Source: Albugo candida (taxonomy: Eukaryota; Oomycota; Peronosporomycetes; Albuginales). Taken from it: DNA of 64,000 nt. The DNA lies in assembly GCA_040437565.1 (NCBI GenBank), contig JBDOQK010000021.1:372001-436000 (forward strand), in the 5' to 3' direction. Below are positions 33,167 through 43,319 of the stretch, in pieces. The translations under genes were made by a program, and so were the position numbers. Below the pieces are notes generated by a model. It saw nothing but the letters and a program-made list of their open reading frames with translations. It had not been told where the DNA came from and searched no databases. The first letter of the stretch is position 1; the number at the start of each line of letters is the position of its first letter.

Positions 33167-35359
33167 CACAGATATAAAGGGAAGAATTGGACTCCAATAA
33201 AAGTTTTTCCAAATACCTTCATTCAGCTCTCACCGCCTCCATGTGTCAATTTTCCCCGTTAATCTTTGGATTGTAGAAGCCACTACGGCTGCAATTTCAG
33301 TAGCGTCTGACTTCGTGATTCCATTCGAGCATTCAAACCGAGCAGCAAGCATCAAGACGGCCAAAAACTGTCGTTCCGAACGAATAAAGGAATCTTCCTT
33401 CACACTTGGAAAATGATCTTTCATATGCGATGTGCTCATATACTCTGCCATTTTTAAGGATGTGGGAAGGCACCGGAGTGTGCACTTGACACGTGGACAT
33501 CACCACGCCTTTGCTCGGTATAGCCTCTCTGAAGGAATCAAGTACCGCTCGCTGTCGCAGCTGTGAAGTAACATAAGCTTTTTATCTGTTCTAACTCCAT
33601 TACAGGTCGATAACGTTGAGTGAAGATTCGGATCCAGCGAAGCCGTGTTTTGCTGTAGATACTCCTAAAATGGCCCTTGACTGACACTCTAGCTGTCAAC
33701 ATGCACTCTACGTCGCAATCATCACCGTAATGTTGCCACCAATATTTTTGGGACCGAAACAATCGATCGACCGTCCAAGTGACGCTTAGGTACTGCATCG
33801 CCATGATAATTCACACGGTCAACATCCACTGGGAGTACGGGCCAATCCGCGATCCGTCTTGGAAAGCTGACTTTGCAATCTGCGAAGGCCTCGTCTCAGC
33901 GCCCGTTGCAGTCAAGATTGAATACTCTTGTTGCCATCGTCCGAATACAGTCGTGTATCAGATCTCGGAAGCTCCAAGTGTTGTGACGCTTTGGCCTGTA
34001 TTATTTCTTTACGTCAACATCTTGGACTCGGAGTTTACCATCTGCCTGTGACGAGTCATTGGTTTGAATAGCATTAGCAATGTAGGAACCAGGCAACACC
34101 CCGTCACAAAGGTTCCGTTCACGTTCTCGCAAATGACTAATGGCTCATAAAAATCATGCATCACCCAATTGCGGGGACCTCGTCAGGGTAGTCTCATCGT
34201 CACATATAGATTTTGAAACGTAACTTTGCTCACAAATGGTAATGTGATGCACTGTATTCAACAGGAAACGATCCGAAACGCTACTTTTCGAATTTGTCTT
34301 ACTGTGTTAGCACTTAAAAGAGTGTCCGGCAGATCTTTGAGTCGAAATCGGCAACTCGATAAATTGGGGGCGTTACAGGATACTGACGCATAAGGTCTAT
34401 CAGTACCGTTCTTGACTTTAGCAAGAGATGCATGTAATTATGAATGTGCCACTGATATGTCGCAAGTGTTTGTTTCTACCGTGCATGCACATTCTTGGTG
34501 TCTTTTGACTTTAGAGAATATTCTCAACTACGAACGATGGTCAATTCGAACGCAATCCCAACTCCAGGTGTATGATGAGTTCATAAGCTTCCACTTGATT
34601 TAGAGTCGATTTACGACATGGCTGCAGTGTACACAATTTCGATATGCTTTCGACTCGACACGTTTTTATGGGGAAGCTTCACGCGAAGGTACAACTCTAA
34701 ATCTCTAGAAAGCGAGAACCCCCCGCCTTCTTACGACATCCCAAGCGCTGCACTGCTCCTCGGCTCCGAAACTAAAAAGCATCTACATCTGTGTTGTTCT
34801 GAAAAAGTTACAAATAACTTCAGTCCCATATAGTAGAGACCTTTGACATTTTCGCAACGTTTTCGAGCGCACCAATCTTCACACAAAGTAACAGGTCCGA
34901 TCAGAAGTTTGATTTTTTGCCGACTAACGAGATTTGTTGTCTTTTTGATGCAAAGCATGTCGTCTTACACTAAATTTTATATCGTGTGCTATAGTCGAAA
35001 ACGCACTCGTTACTCCTTTCAACAGAGTAGAAGCTTTGTGGTGCAATTATACGCAACTGAATCAAGGAAGCGAGTTATAATCACTAATGGAACGTTGACA
35101 CATCAGCAGTACTACACTCATACAAGCTAGCAAAAGCGCGTCTATAAGTCGTATAGCCCATAGCTCGTACTTTATCTACTGATTATCGGTCCCAACCATC
35201 GTTATGTGCATAAGCGAGGGGAATATCCAACTGTGCTATCATCCGCCGACTATAATAATACTTGTCATCGTGATTAGCATCCGATTTATTTGTCGACAAC
35301 CCAAAGCATAGATAAAATTGCTGAGCACGTGATCCCCACCAGTATCATAATGAAGAGGA

Positions 35360-36350
35360 TATGCATTGTGGCCACGCACTTGAGACCATCGCTTTGCTTT
35401 TACCGATCAGATTCCATGTCGCATAACCGCTCACTTACACTTCCGTCAACTAGACAACCAGTTTTTCTATGTTGCGTTCGTGCTTTGCTTCCAAAATATT
35501 TCATATCAATTGAAATGCAAATACTGTGCTTTGGTATACACATACACCACGCACGCAATTCTCCATTCAGAAGCTCACATTCCCCAAATCCGTCGCATCA
35601 ATAAAGAGAGCCAAAGCCCTAGTCTATCCTTTACCAAAATCTGATTACAAAAAATAATTGTGCTTGAATTGTATTAGTAAAAGCTTGCTGTGTGACTCAG
35701 CTGTTTGCGCGGATTGCTTCCATGAAGTTGATAAAGCCTCGAAAATCGTGGTTCCCATTCTGATGCGTTTGTAACTAGTCGGATGCATAGAGCACACATA
35801 TAAATATTGCATGATAGACCGAGGATATCATTTATTTTCCAATTAGCCAGCAACAAAGAAGAGCTACAACAACCCATCGTGTCCAATGCTTACCACAATT
35901 CTCCTTGTATTATCTTGCACAGCGATTGCAAGTTTCCATCCAACAGACCCATTTCCAAGCCAAGGACTCGATGCGGCTTCTTTACGACAAGCCGCAAACA
36001 GTGCAAACTTTTACGTGGATGCCAATACTCAATTCAACTTCACTCAACTCAATATCGTGGACAAATTAATGATTCTCTCGGTGCAGTTCATTGGAATGCC
36101 TCCTCCCGTTCATGGAGTTGATCAACCACCAGCGATGGTTGAGATGAATGTTACAATTGATTCATGCTCGTGTATGACTCCGACAGTGTCATTCAGCGTG
36201 AGCAGGACGGCTCTCCCAGGAAGTTTTTTGCCAGAACCTAATGACTTTTATTGATCTTGTTGAGGGATCACACGTTACATCTTATGAAGACCTTTCGTAT
36301 ATTCTGTCGTGAACTTTAGTACTGTTTGTAATGGTTGTAAGCATGGAAAC
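35360..36350. repeat. Diverged segmental duplicate, copy 2 (carries secreted family member C)
   Basis: Partner of the segment at about 26700-27660, with gene, upstream and downstream flanks collinear. Confidence 0.6.
35886..36254 (+). CDS. Small secreted protein, CSC-family member C
   Basis: 122 residues. Signal peptide MLTTILLVLSCTAIASF. Central block FTQLNIVDKLMILSVQFIG and C-terminal block VEMNVTIDSCSCMTPTVSFS with the full Cys-Ser-Cys-x-x-Pro motif. Two N-glycosylation sequons (NFT, NVT). No transmembrane segment and no known domain. It lies in the duplicate of the segment carrying member B. Confidence 0.77.
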   Translation: MLTTILLVLSCTAIASFHPTDPFPSQGLDAASLRQAANSANFYVDANTQFNFTQLNIVDKLMILSVQFIGMPPPVHGVDQPPAMVEMNVTIDSCSCMTPTVSFSVSRTALPGSFLPEPNDFY

Positions 36351-37461
36351 AAAAGCTTTTTTATATTCATTCCTTTTATTCTCAACGACTTTTTATTACC
36401 TTTTACAAGTAGGAGTTGACTTTCTGGTGATTGGCAATAAAGCGAAAAGGGCGACCACGATTGGCTTGCTCAAAAGTGAGAGATATCGATNNNNNNNNNN
36501 NNNNNNNNNNNNNNNNNNNNNNNNNNNNNNNNNNNNNNNNNNNNNNNNNNNNNNNNNNNNNNNNNNNNNNNNNNNNNNNNNNNNNNNNNNCAAAAGTGAG
36601 AGATATCGATAGCTCGATTTGTGACAACTATAACCATGTAGATTATAGCATGCAGTTTGGTGGTTAGAATGGGTACAACAGTTTGGTAAGAGCTTTGCTC
36701 GGCTAAGCAGATTTACGTGTGAAATGTAAGGTTGGGCCCATGAACAGCTGTACTTGCCAAACCAGCTTCACCTGACGTAAAGCTACGCACTTCAATTCAC
36801 CATTATGGAGCCGCATATTGACATAGCAGAGACCGTTGCAGTGGTAAAAGAATTCCTACCCCTTCTCATCGCTTTATAATTGACATATGCACAAAAAGCT
36901 ATCAAACATCTCATAAGATACGAATTTAAAGCGCAACGTACGATAAGTCGGTATCACGTATATTCGTGAGTGTATTCATATACCCCAATATCGCGGTCAG
37001 ACATATGTAGGGCAAGCACTCGCTGCATGTCGTGCGTGATCCATTGGATTACCGATCATTCTTCCAGCTGTTTGCTCCTATGTAGCCGTTGCATAATCAC
37101 ATTCCCGTTTTCATGCAAGATCAAGAATGAGTCGCTTTCGAGTAGCTTGATGACGTGAAGGTACGACTCACAGTCGCTTTTCATAGAAAATACACCACTA
37201 TCTATTATCTACGATTGCAATGTATGTAGCAGACCCGCCCCCAGCGCCAATTACAGACATCAGTATGTACTGTAACGTATTAGTGATCCCAACCATATGA
37301 TTGATATATGCATTCCAGAAAAAGAACCGATCAGATCCGCAGTCTGTTTAAGGCATAAGGTGCATGTTTTATATATATTGAGGTATCAACTCACGTTCCA
37401 ATTCACTTACACGCAACTAATTCATTGAACAACATAAAAACGAGCACTCACATCAACAAAA
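36255..37461. other. Intergenic region between two family members, one gap
   Basis: No supported gene. The gap at 36491-36590 is flanked by a 20-bp direct copy. Presumably contains the promoter of member D. Confidence 0.5.
36471..36610. repeat. Assembly gap (36491-36590) flanked by perfect 20-bp direct copies
   Basis: CAAAAGTGAGAGATATCGAT ends at 36490 and begins again at 36591. Confidence 0.88.
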
Positions 37462-37788
37462 ATGAGCACGAAATCATTCATAGCAATCTGCTGCACGATA
37501 GTATCATTGGTGCATGGTACGGAATTCCTTGCAAACAGCTTGGACCAAGAAACGCTCAGAAAGAAAGTAAATGGGTTTATCAACACACAAACGTCCCAAC
37601 CTTTTGGATTTACAAGTCTCATGATGAGTTCCGAGAATTCTATCACGCTCGGAATGAGAATCTTCGGCACACATTTAGAGCAGGATCCAGATCAAGCGAC
37701 GCTTCGTCCCTTTAATGTTCTTGTTAAACTTATAACCTGCTCAAGCACTGGCCCTCAAATCAAGCAAGTTTTCGTCGATCTTAATTGA
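37462..37788 (+). CDS. Small secreted protein, CSC-family member D
   Basis: 108 residues. Signal peptide MSTKSFIAICCTIVSLVHG. Middle segment FTSLMMSSENSITLGMRIFG matches the strand-like central block of the others, and VLVKLITCSSTGPQIKQVF the C-terminal block, with Cys-Ser-Ser-x-x-Pro. It is more diverged than B and C. It lies 1.2 kb downstream of member C in the same orientation, so C and D form a small tandem array. Confidence 0.7.
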   Translation: MSTKSFIAICCTIVSLVHGTEFLANSLDQETLRKKVNGFINTQTSQPFGFTSLMMSSENSITLGMRIFGTHLEQDPDQATLRPFNVLVKLITCSSTGPQIKQVFVDLN

Positions 37789-38342
37789 ATGATCAGAGTC
37801 GATGCCTTTTCTGGATCGTATCGAGAGAATAGGAAACATCGCATGTTGTGTTGTCGAGAGCAAATACACACAGTTTTCACTTTCATGCATTGCTTTGCTT
37901 CTATTTACGTAAATGCCACGTGCACTGCCGTTTCTTTGCGCTGTATAGCCTCTTTGTTGACTTCCTATACGCGCCACATCGATGCAGCATCAAGCAACCT
38001 TGTATTAACATCGTCATATAAATAGTGTACACAACACCAATGTTGAAGCATGCTGAAGATTTCCCGAATCGGTCCTCCTGTTGAGTAAATTACACTAGAG
38101 CATAACTACTTTTGTGTATCATTATAATGCTCATTTGACACAATTCATTGTTCCAGTAGTCATGCAGATCTTGTCGCTCGCTTTAATTGCCGAATGAAAT
38201 TGAATATTTGCGTGATTGAATAAGGAATTAGCATAATCTATATAGAAGACCGGTGAACTCTTTCGAAAGTGCGCTTTACGTACTTTTGATAGCTATTAAC
38301 TCTATTTGGCAAGAATAGAGCTACACAATTCCTACATCAGAT

Positions 38343-38988
38343 TTGTGGCCTGAATGCATTAAGCGCAATCGTTTTCTGTTGAAATCTCATTGTCCCGACT
38401 TACTGTCCAATCCGCCAGTAACAAAAAACATTCGCCATCACGTCTACTCTTGAATCAAATTGAACGCGCATGAACTGCTTTGTTTGCTATTTGATGCACG
38501 ACAATTGCATGTATCCTTTCAGATAGGATCGACTGTGTCAAAATAAGCAAGCTACTCGTACAGGGTCACATTGTGAAATTTGTGTCAGCCCTGTTGTGTG
38601 GATCGTTTCCTGCTANNNNNNNNNNNNNNNNNNNNNNNNNNNNNNNNNNNNNNNNNNNNNNNNNNNNNNNNNNNNNNNNNNNNNNNNNNNNNNNNNNNNN
38701 NNNNNNNNNNNNNNNTTGTGGCCTGAATGCATTAAGCGCAATCGTTTTCTGTTGAAATCTCATTGTCCCGACTTACTGTCCAATCCGCCAGTAACAAAAA
38801 ACATTCGCCATCACGTCTACTCTTGAATCAAATTGAACGCGCATGAACTGCTTTGTTTGCTATTTGATGCACGACAATTGCATGTATCCTTTCAGATAGG
38901 ATCGACTGTGTCAAAATAAGCAAGCTACTCGTACAGGGTCACATTGTGAAATTTGTGTCAGCCCTGTTGTGTGGATCGTTTCCTGCTA
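38343..38988. repeat. Assembly gap (38616-38715) flanked by perfect 273-bp direct copies
   Basis: Bases 38343-38615 recur exactly as 38716-38988 around 100 N. Confidence 0.93.
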
Positions 38989-39214
38989 CATCCAGCAATA
39001 CCGCAGCGATACAAATTAGAAGGAAGACTGCGATATTCGCTTTCAGTTCGACCAACATTCGACAATCTATCCGAAGTACTACACTAGCTTTCGAGAATCG
39101 AGACAGAAACGGATTCATAACTTTTTAGACAAGCGACAGAAACGTGTTTGGATAGATCTAATCGCGAATTCCAAACTCTACATTCTAATGAGCACAAAGT
39201 ACTACTATCATTTG

Positions 39215-39314
39215 NNNNNNNNNNNNNNNNNNNNNNNNNNNNNNNNNNNNNNNNNNNNNNNNNNNNNNNNNNNNNNNNNNNNNNNNNNNNNNNNNNNNNN
39301 NNNNNNNNNNNNNN
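39215..39314. other. Assembly gap without overlap (100 N)
   Basis: Flanks do not repeat; true size unknown. It lies just downstream of the KRE6/SKN1-like gene's stop. Confidence 0.9.
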
Positions 39315-39404
39315 GGCGTATCACAAATATCCTTACTATCCTGATCCTAGTCATCCCTGCTTTCATGTACACACACCATTCCCAACTGCAACTCCCGAAT
39401 CATT

Positions 39405-41522
39405 TTACTTCAACTTGACTTGTTTCATCCTATCCACAGTCGGTGACAGCTCCAATCCACCATCTGCCACATAGTTTTCATCACCTTTCTCCTTCGCCAC
39501 ATACACTTTCAATTGACTCTGTATAATCTTAAACGCCGCCCATACTAAAAACAGTGCCTGAATAACACCGAGTCCGAGCGTAGCTTCAAAAGACGGTCCA
39601 AAGTCTGTTTTCAACTTTATAACCAGGGTACATCTCGGTCCTCCCCACGCAGACGGATATAAGCACGAACATCGCTTCTCCACACACTCTCCGGTCTGCA
39701 TGGAGGAAGGTCCAACCGCAGCCGCGGTACAATCGTCATTCTTCACACAAGATGCTCCACCGGCGACCACAATCACTGGATTCTCATGATCCTCATAATC
39801 AGCGATATTATCCAAAATATAGCGCTTTGTTGGATGCGATTTGGGATCACATTCAGTCGACATTGCACTTCCTTTCGATGTATCTTGATACAATCGAATA
39901 TAATCAATTTTCATGTACAACGGGAGTCCATCACAGATGTTTTTCGCGGTAACACCTCCGCCAGCACGGCACGCTCCATGTCGGTTTGGCGGCATGGATT
40001 CCCACTCACTGGACACAGCGACGTTGAAAATGAGATACATTGGCTCTTCTATCCACGCTTTACGCACATTTGATTTTTCATTGTCTTGAGGAGGATTTGT
40101 GATGGATTTCGCTGGAATCTCAAACAATGAGGATCCACCGTATGTCCACCGAATGTACCCGTTCTCCCCCAATGTCCATTCCAATTGATACTTTACAAAG
40201 TCGGTATACGTCATGATGGGAAGCGGCGAGCTGGCAGAGATCGCATCCATTTGATAGCTGAATGAGTCCATCACCTTGCTGGCTGGCTGGTTATCCTTCC
40301 GGGCGTTCCGACAGCCTGGATTCTGGTTGTCTGGATCACACAAGAACGAGCCTGTATACGGATTGGTCTCAGCCATACATCCACCAGCCTCATTCACACC
40401 CCAATGGTACGACGTGTTGTCTTTCCTTCCAAAATCTGCATTTCCGTCATACGAGCTTGGACACGTATTGACGCCCTTGCACATATTATCGGTGACACCT
40501 TTTTTCAAATTGCTCATAACGGTCTCGTACGATTGTTTCAATGAAGATTTCGGAAGACAATTGGTGTTGGAAGAATATCGAAGATTTTGATACCAGGTTT
40601 TATGACCACGCGATGCGTATACGGCCGTTGGTAAACCAACCGCATTAGCGCCTGGATCCGTACAAGTGTGAAAGTAGATACAAGTCGATTTCCCTAGTTG
40701 GTACTCCGCAAGTGGTCGAAATTTAGTGGGCATACCTGGAGATACTTGGATGGATGAGGTTGCGACATTTCCCCCTCCTTCATAAATGTCGATCTCGGGA
40801 GCGCCTCGACCCATATTAGGATGTAGGCCATGACCCGGGGATTTATCACATGCACTGATACGCTGCATAGATGCGAATTTCGGATTACATTCGTTATAAC
40901 TCCACGGCCACATTCGATTCGTACTGGTTGTGAATAAAGCTCGACCTAGATTTCCCATTGTCCACATTGCCGGCCATACAAAATAATAATTGGGACCTGA
41001 GACGATTTCTCGCTTATTTTTCTTCAGATCAGGATTGTGTGATGTCAAGACGCCCGGCATTTTAGCAGATACTTCTATCAAGCCGCCTTGATAGCAGAAT
41101 TTATTCCACGATTGAATCATTCCCGTCCGATAATACATCGTGTTGTTGACGTAACGTGGAGGTCGAGCGAAGGCATTAAACGCCTGGAAATCGATTTTTG
41201 CTTCAGAGATTTTGATCTGAAGTACTCCACGACCGTCTTTCTCCTTCTCAATTGTGGTGGCATTTCGAGAGTACCATCCCATCGCAGCATTCACTCCGTC
41301 CGCCATCTCAATAGAGGTCCAAATATGATCTTTTCCTGGCGCAAAATCACGACCCTCATCGTTGAATTCATCGCTGAATGTCAGTTCCCAAATCTCACCT
41401 CGAGAACTTTTGATCCTTTGCGCGCTTTTTGGTGTATCTAGATCGACCCAAGGACGCAATCCCGACCGTGTGTTAAAGTGTCTGTCAGCGTGAACAACAC
41501 ACAAGCAAAATAATAGGAGCAT
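39405..41522 (-). CDS. KRE6/SKN1-type GH16 beta-glucan synthesis-associated protein
   Basis: 705 residues. N-terminal signal peptide (MLLLFCLCVVHA). A GH16-like domain follows: LTFSDEFNDEGRDF, the region around WSYNECNPKFASM, and the active-site strand APEIDIYEGG with E243, D245 and E248, as in the yeast Kre6/Skn1 group. Near residues 610-650 a cysteine-rich EGF-like segment (CVKNDDCTAAAV, then CVEKRCSCLYPSAWGGPRC) is followed by one C-terminal transmembrane helix (ATLGLGVIQALFLVWAAF) and a short cytoplasmic tail. This is a type I membrane orientation, unlike yeast Kre6, which is type II. Expected role: assembly or remodelling of beta-1,6/1,3-glucan in the wall. Intronless. Confidence 0.88.
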   Translation of the reverse strand: MLLLFCLCVVHADRHFNTRSGLRPWVDLDTPKSAQRIKSSRGEIWELTFSDEFNDEGRDFAPGKDHIWTSIEMADGVNAAMGWYSRNATTIEKEKDGRGVLQIKISEAKIDFQAFNAFARPPRYVNNTMYYRTGMIQSWNKFCYQGGLIEVSAKMPGVLTSHNPDLKKNKREIVSGPNYYFVWPAMWTMGNLGRALFTTSTNRMWPWSYNECNPKFASMQRISACDKSPGHGLHPNMGRGAPEIDIYEGGGNVATSSIQVSPGMPTKFRPLAEYQLGKSTCIYFHTCTDPGANAVGLPTAVYASRGHKTWYQNLRYSSNTNCLPKSSLKQSYETVMSNLKKGVTDNMCKGVNTCPSSYDGNADFGRKDNTSYHWGVNEAGGCMAETNPYTGSFLCDPDNQNPGCRNARKDNQPASKVMDSFSYQMDAISASSPLPIMTYTDFVKYQLEWTLGENGYIRWTYGGSSLFEIPAKSITNPPQDNEKSNVRKAWIEEPMYLIFNVAVSSEWESMPPNRHGACRAGGGVTAKNICDGLPLYMKIDYIRLYQDTSKGSAMSTECDPKSHPTKRYILDNIADYEDHENPVIVVAGGASCVKNDDCTAAAVGPSSMQTGECVEKRCSCLYPSAWGGPRCTLVIKLKTDFGPSFEATLGLGVIQALFLVWAAFKIIQSQLKVYVAKEKGDENYVADGGLELSPTVDRMKQVKLK

Positions 41523-41590
41523 TGCCTCAGCGGATTGGCAAATGAAGAGCGTAAAAGCATCTTTTCGACCGTATCAGACGGTGGTATGAG

Positions 41591-42291
41591 ATGCAGAGTG
41601 TCGTACAAAGGACAGGCGGATTGACCTTATTAGAAGGCGGTATGGGAATTTGGAGAGTGATTGTTCCTGGAGTGTTGGTGTTCAGCTGCGTGTCAGTCGA
41701 TTTACTGCTGGAAATTGTATCGAAGAGAACGATTTCTGGACATATTGTCGATAATTTAGGGCATGGAATGATTGCGTTTGTGTCATACGCAGTGTTTACG
41801 TTGTGGCAAAAACCACAATCGACTTGGAAACGCGCATGGATTCATTCTTTTGTGGCTGGAATTTGCTCTTGTGCGATGGATTTGGATCATTTTATAGCGG
41901 CGGGAAGCTTCCGTATCGATGCAGCGACGAATTTAAAGGTACGGAAAGTGTGCTTATCGCTTTTAGTAACGCGTTTTCCGCGTAGAAACGGCCATTTGCG
42001 CATGCATTTGCTTTTATCGCAGTTATGTGCGTTTTTGTATGGATTCAGAGCGCTGGGAATACAAAAGTTGTACGCTTCCAACGTGTTGCTCTTTTGTGGA
42101 TTGCATTATCAAGTCATCAATTAAGAGATGCCGTTCGACATGGAGTTTGGTTGTGGCCGTTTGGATCCACTCCACCGATTCCATACGCTTTGTACCTTTT
42201 CATCCAAGTGCTCCTTCCTCTATCCATTGCAAGAGCACAAGCATATCTCCATCTCTTCGATTCCAAAGTCGAAAAAGCGCTTATCATTTAA
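41591..42291 (+). CDS. TMEM267-like membrane protein, two exons
   Basis: Exon 1 to 41938 and exon 2 from 41986 flank a 47-nt intron (GTACGG...CGCGTAG, phase 0). Conserved family blocks: DNLGHGMIAF, SCAMDLDHFIAAGS, KRPFAHAFAF at the exon 2 start, HQLRDAVRHGVWLWPFGSTP, then PIPYALYLFIQVLLP. Four to five hydrophobic segments. About 217 residues from the ATG at 41591; the ATG at 41642 is an alternative start. The conserved Asp and His residues (DLDHF, HQLRDAVRHG) recall metal-dependent membrane hydrolases of the YdjM type, but the biochemical role is unknown. Divergent from the GH16 gene with only 68 bp between start codons, so the two must share a promoter region. Confidence 0.82.
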
Positions 42292-42299
42292 GCATTGTA

Positions 42300-42895
42300 T
42301 TAGAATTCACGCAATTCTCGTTGGATGTCACGGTCTCTATCGCGTTGCCGATGATCAAATTGCCCGATTTTCTTGCATTCCGCCAATATCACTTTGATCC
42401 AGCCTGTCTCGCCGACCTGAAGACTACTTGGAATCTAACAGCGCATTAGAGAGACAAAATCAACGGAATGGACCCTACCAGCTCAGCTCGTGTCTCTCTT
42501 TTAAAATCCTGGAGTTTTTTCAGCTCAGAGCGTCTTGCAAGCAGTTTTCGCGGCCGTAAAGGCTCAGGACGACCGACGAGTCCGTGACGCCAAATCGGAA
42601 TGTTGCACTCATGTAAAAAGAGCTCATTTTTGTAAAAAGCTCCAAATGAATTCGATAGATCACCGGTATGATCACGAAGAGACTTTACTTCTGATGGGCG
42701 TAATTCGATACCCAACATCCATTCTTTTTGTACGTGGTACACTTTTGTGCGGCATTTATGAAGAAACGCTTGATTGCGGACGAGAATACGTGTTGGAAAA
42801 TTGCGGATAGTGCGTGTCGATGTGTTGAGAATGGCGATCGTATTGCGGAAAGCCGAATGAAAGGCGGACGAGCGAATGGAATGGGTCCAATGCAT
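42300..42895 (-). CDS. smpB: SmpB (tmRNA-binding protein), mitochondrial type, two exons
   Basis: OB-fold protein that brings tmRNA to stalled ribosomes. Blocks: LRPSEVKSLRDHTGDLSNSF, then NELFLHECNIPIW, then EPLRPRKLLARRSELKKL, matching bacterial TEVKSLR, the conserved ELFL strand and RPRKLLLHKREI. The raw frame stops at 42446. A 44-nt intron (42435-42478: GTAGGG...CTCTAATGCGCTGTTAG, with CTAAT branch site) joins exon 1 in phase 0 to IPSSLQVGETGWIKVILAEC, KKIGQFDHRQRDRDIQRELR, the missing last strands and basic tail, stopping at 42300. The ATG at 42895 is preferred over 42985 because it starts an Arg/Ser/Thr-rich, acid-free leader (MHWTHSIRSSAFHSAFRN) like a mitochondrial presequence; total about 183 residues. 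Convergent with TMEM267: the stops are 8 bp apart. Confidence 0.88.
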
Positions 42896-42985
42896 ATTTG
42901 TCCGATAAATTACGCATGTAGGTGGTGATAGTTTGATAATTACTTGAAAATCATTTGGCAGAATAATAATCACAAGAATCAACAC

Positions 42986-43319
42986 ATTATTACAATTGCA
43001 ATCATTTGTATCCTGATTATTACTAATAATGACGCCGTATATAATATTATTTCGAATAAGACTCTCGTATTACATTCATAGACGCTTCTTTATGAAATAA
43101 ATGATAAATAGCCAAATAAGAGGCCTAAAAGTTGTTCTCTGATCTCTGTCTTCATGAAGCCATATTGCTGCCTGAAGACGTGAGTCGTATCTATAAATAC
43201 AGCCACAGACTCGTGTTCTTGCGCTCATTCTAATTCTGCACTTCTTACGACATAAGAAATGCAATTAATCCGAATAATAAATAAATGCTCATTCCTCAAG
43301 CCATTCTTCGAGACGCAAC
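42986..43319. promoter_or_regulatory. Shared 5' region of SmpB and P450 genes
   Basis: AT-rich 330-420 bp between the divergent SmpB and P450 start codons. No open frame of note (one of 62 codons). It must hold both promoters; no specific element is recognised. Confidence 0.4.

Larger units (their letters stand above)
30661..35885. other. Gene-poor region, two assembly gaps, no confident gene
   Basis: Several open frames of 70-90 codons have coding-like composition but no recognisable family: 30816-31082 (minus), 31282-31527 (plus), 32141-32413 (minus), 33230-33451 (minus) and 33538-33804 (minus). They may be pieces of decayed genes. The right end (from about 35360) is the paralogous upstream flank of family member C. 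Confidence 0.45.
37789..39404. other. Intergenic region with two gaps, no supported gene
   Basis: Open frames of 60-80 codons only. About 650 bases are a gap and its duplicated flanks. Confidence 0.5.

Noticed and set aside
36665-36780. Short inverted repeat GTTTGGTAAG ... CTTGCCAAACC as a possible transposon end pair
   Set aside because: Only about ten bases match and they enclose about 85 bp. This is not distinguishable from chance in a long AT-rich region.
42446-42448. SmpB lacking its C-terminal tail
   Set aside because: The tail is encoded downstream of a 44-nt intron, in phase, with a branch site.
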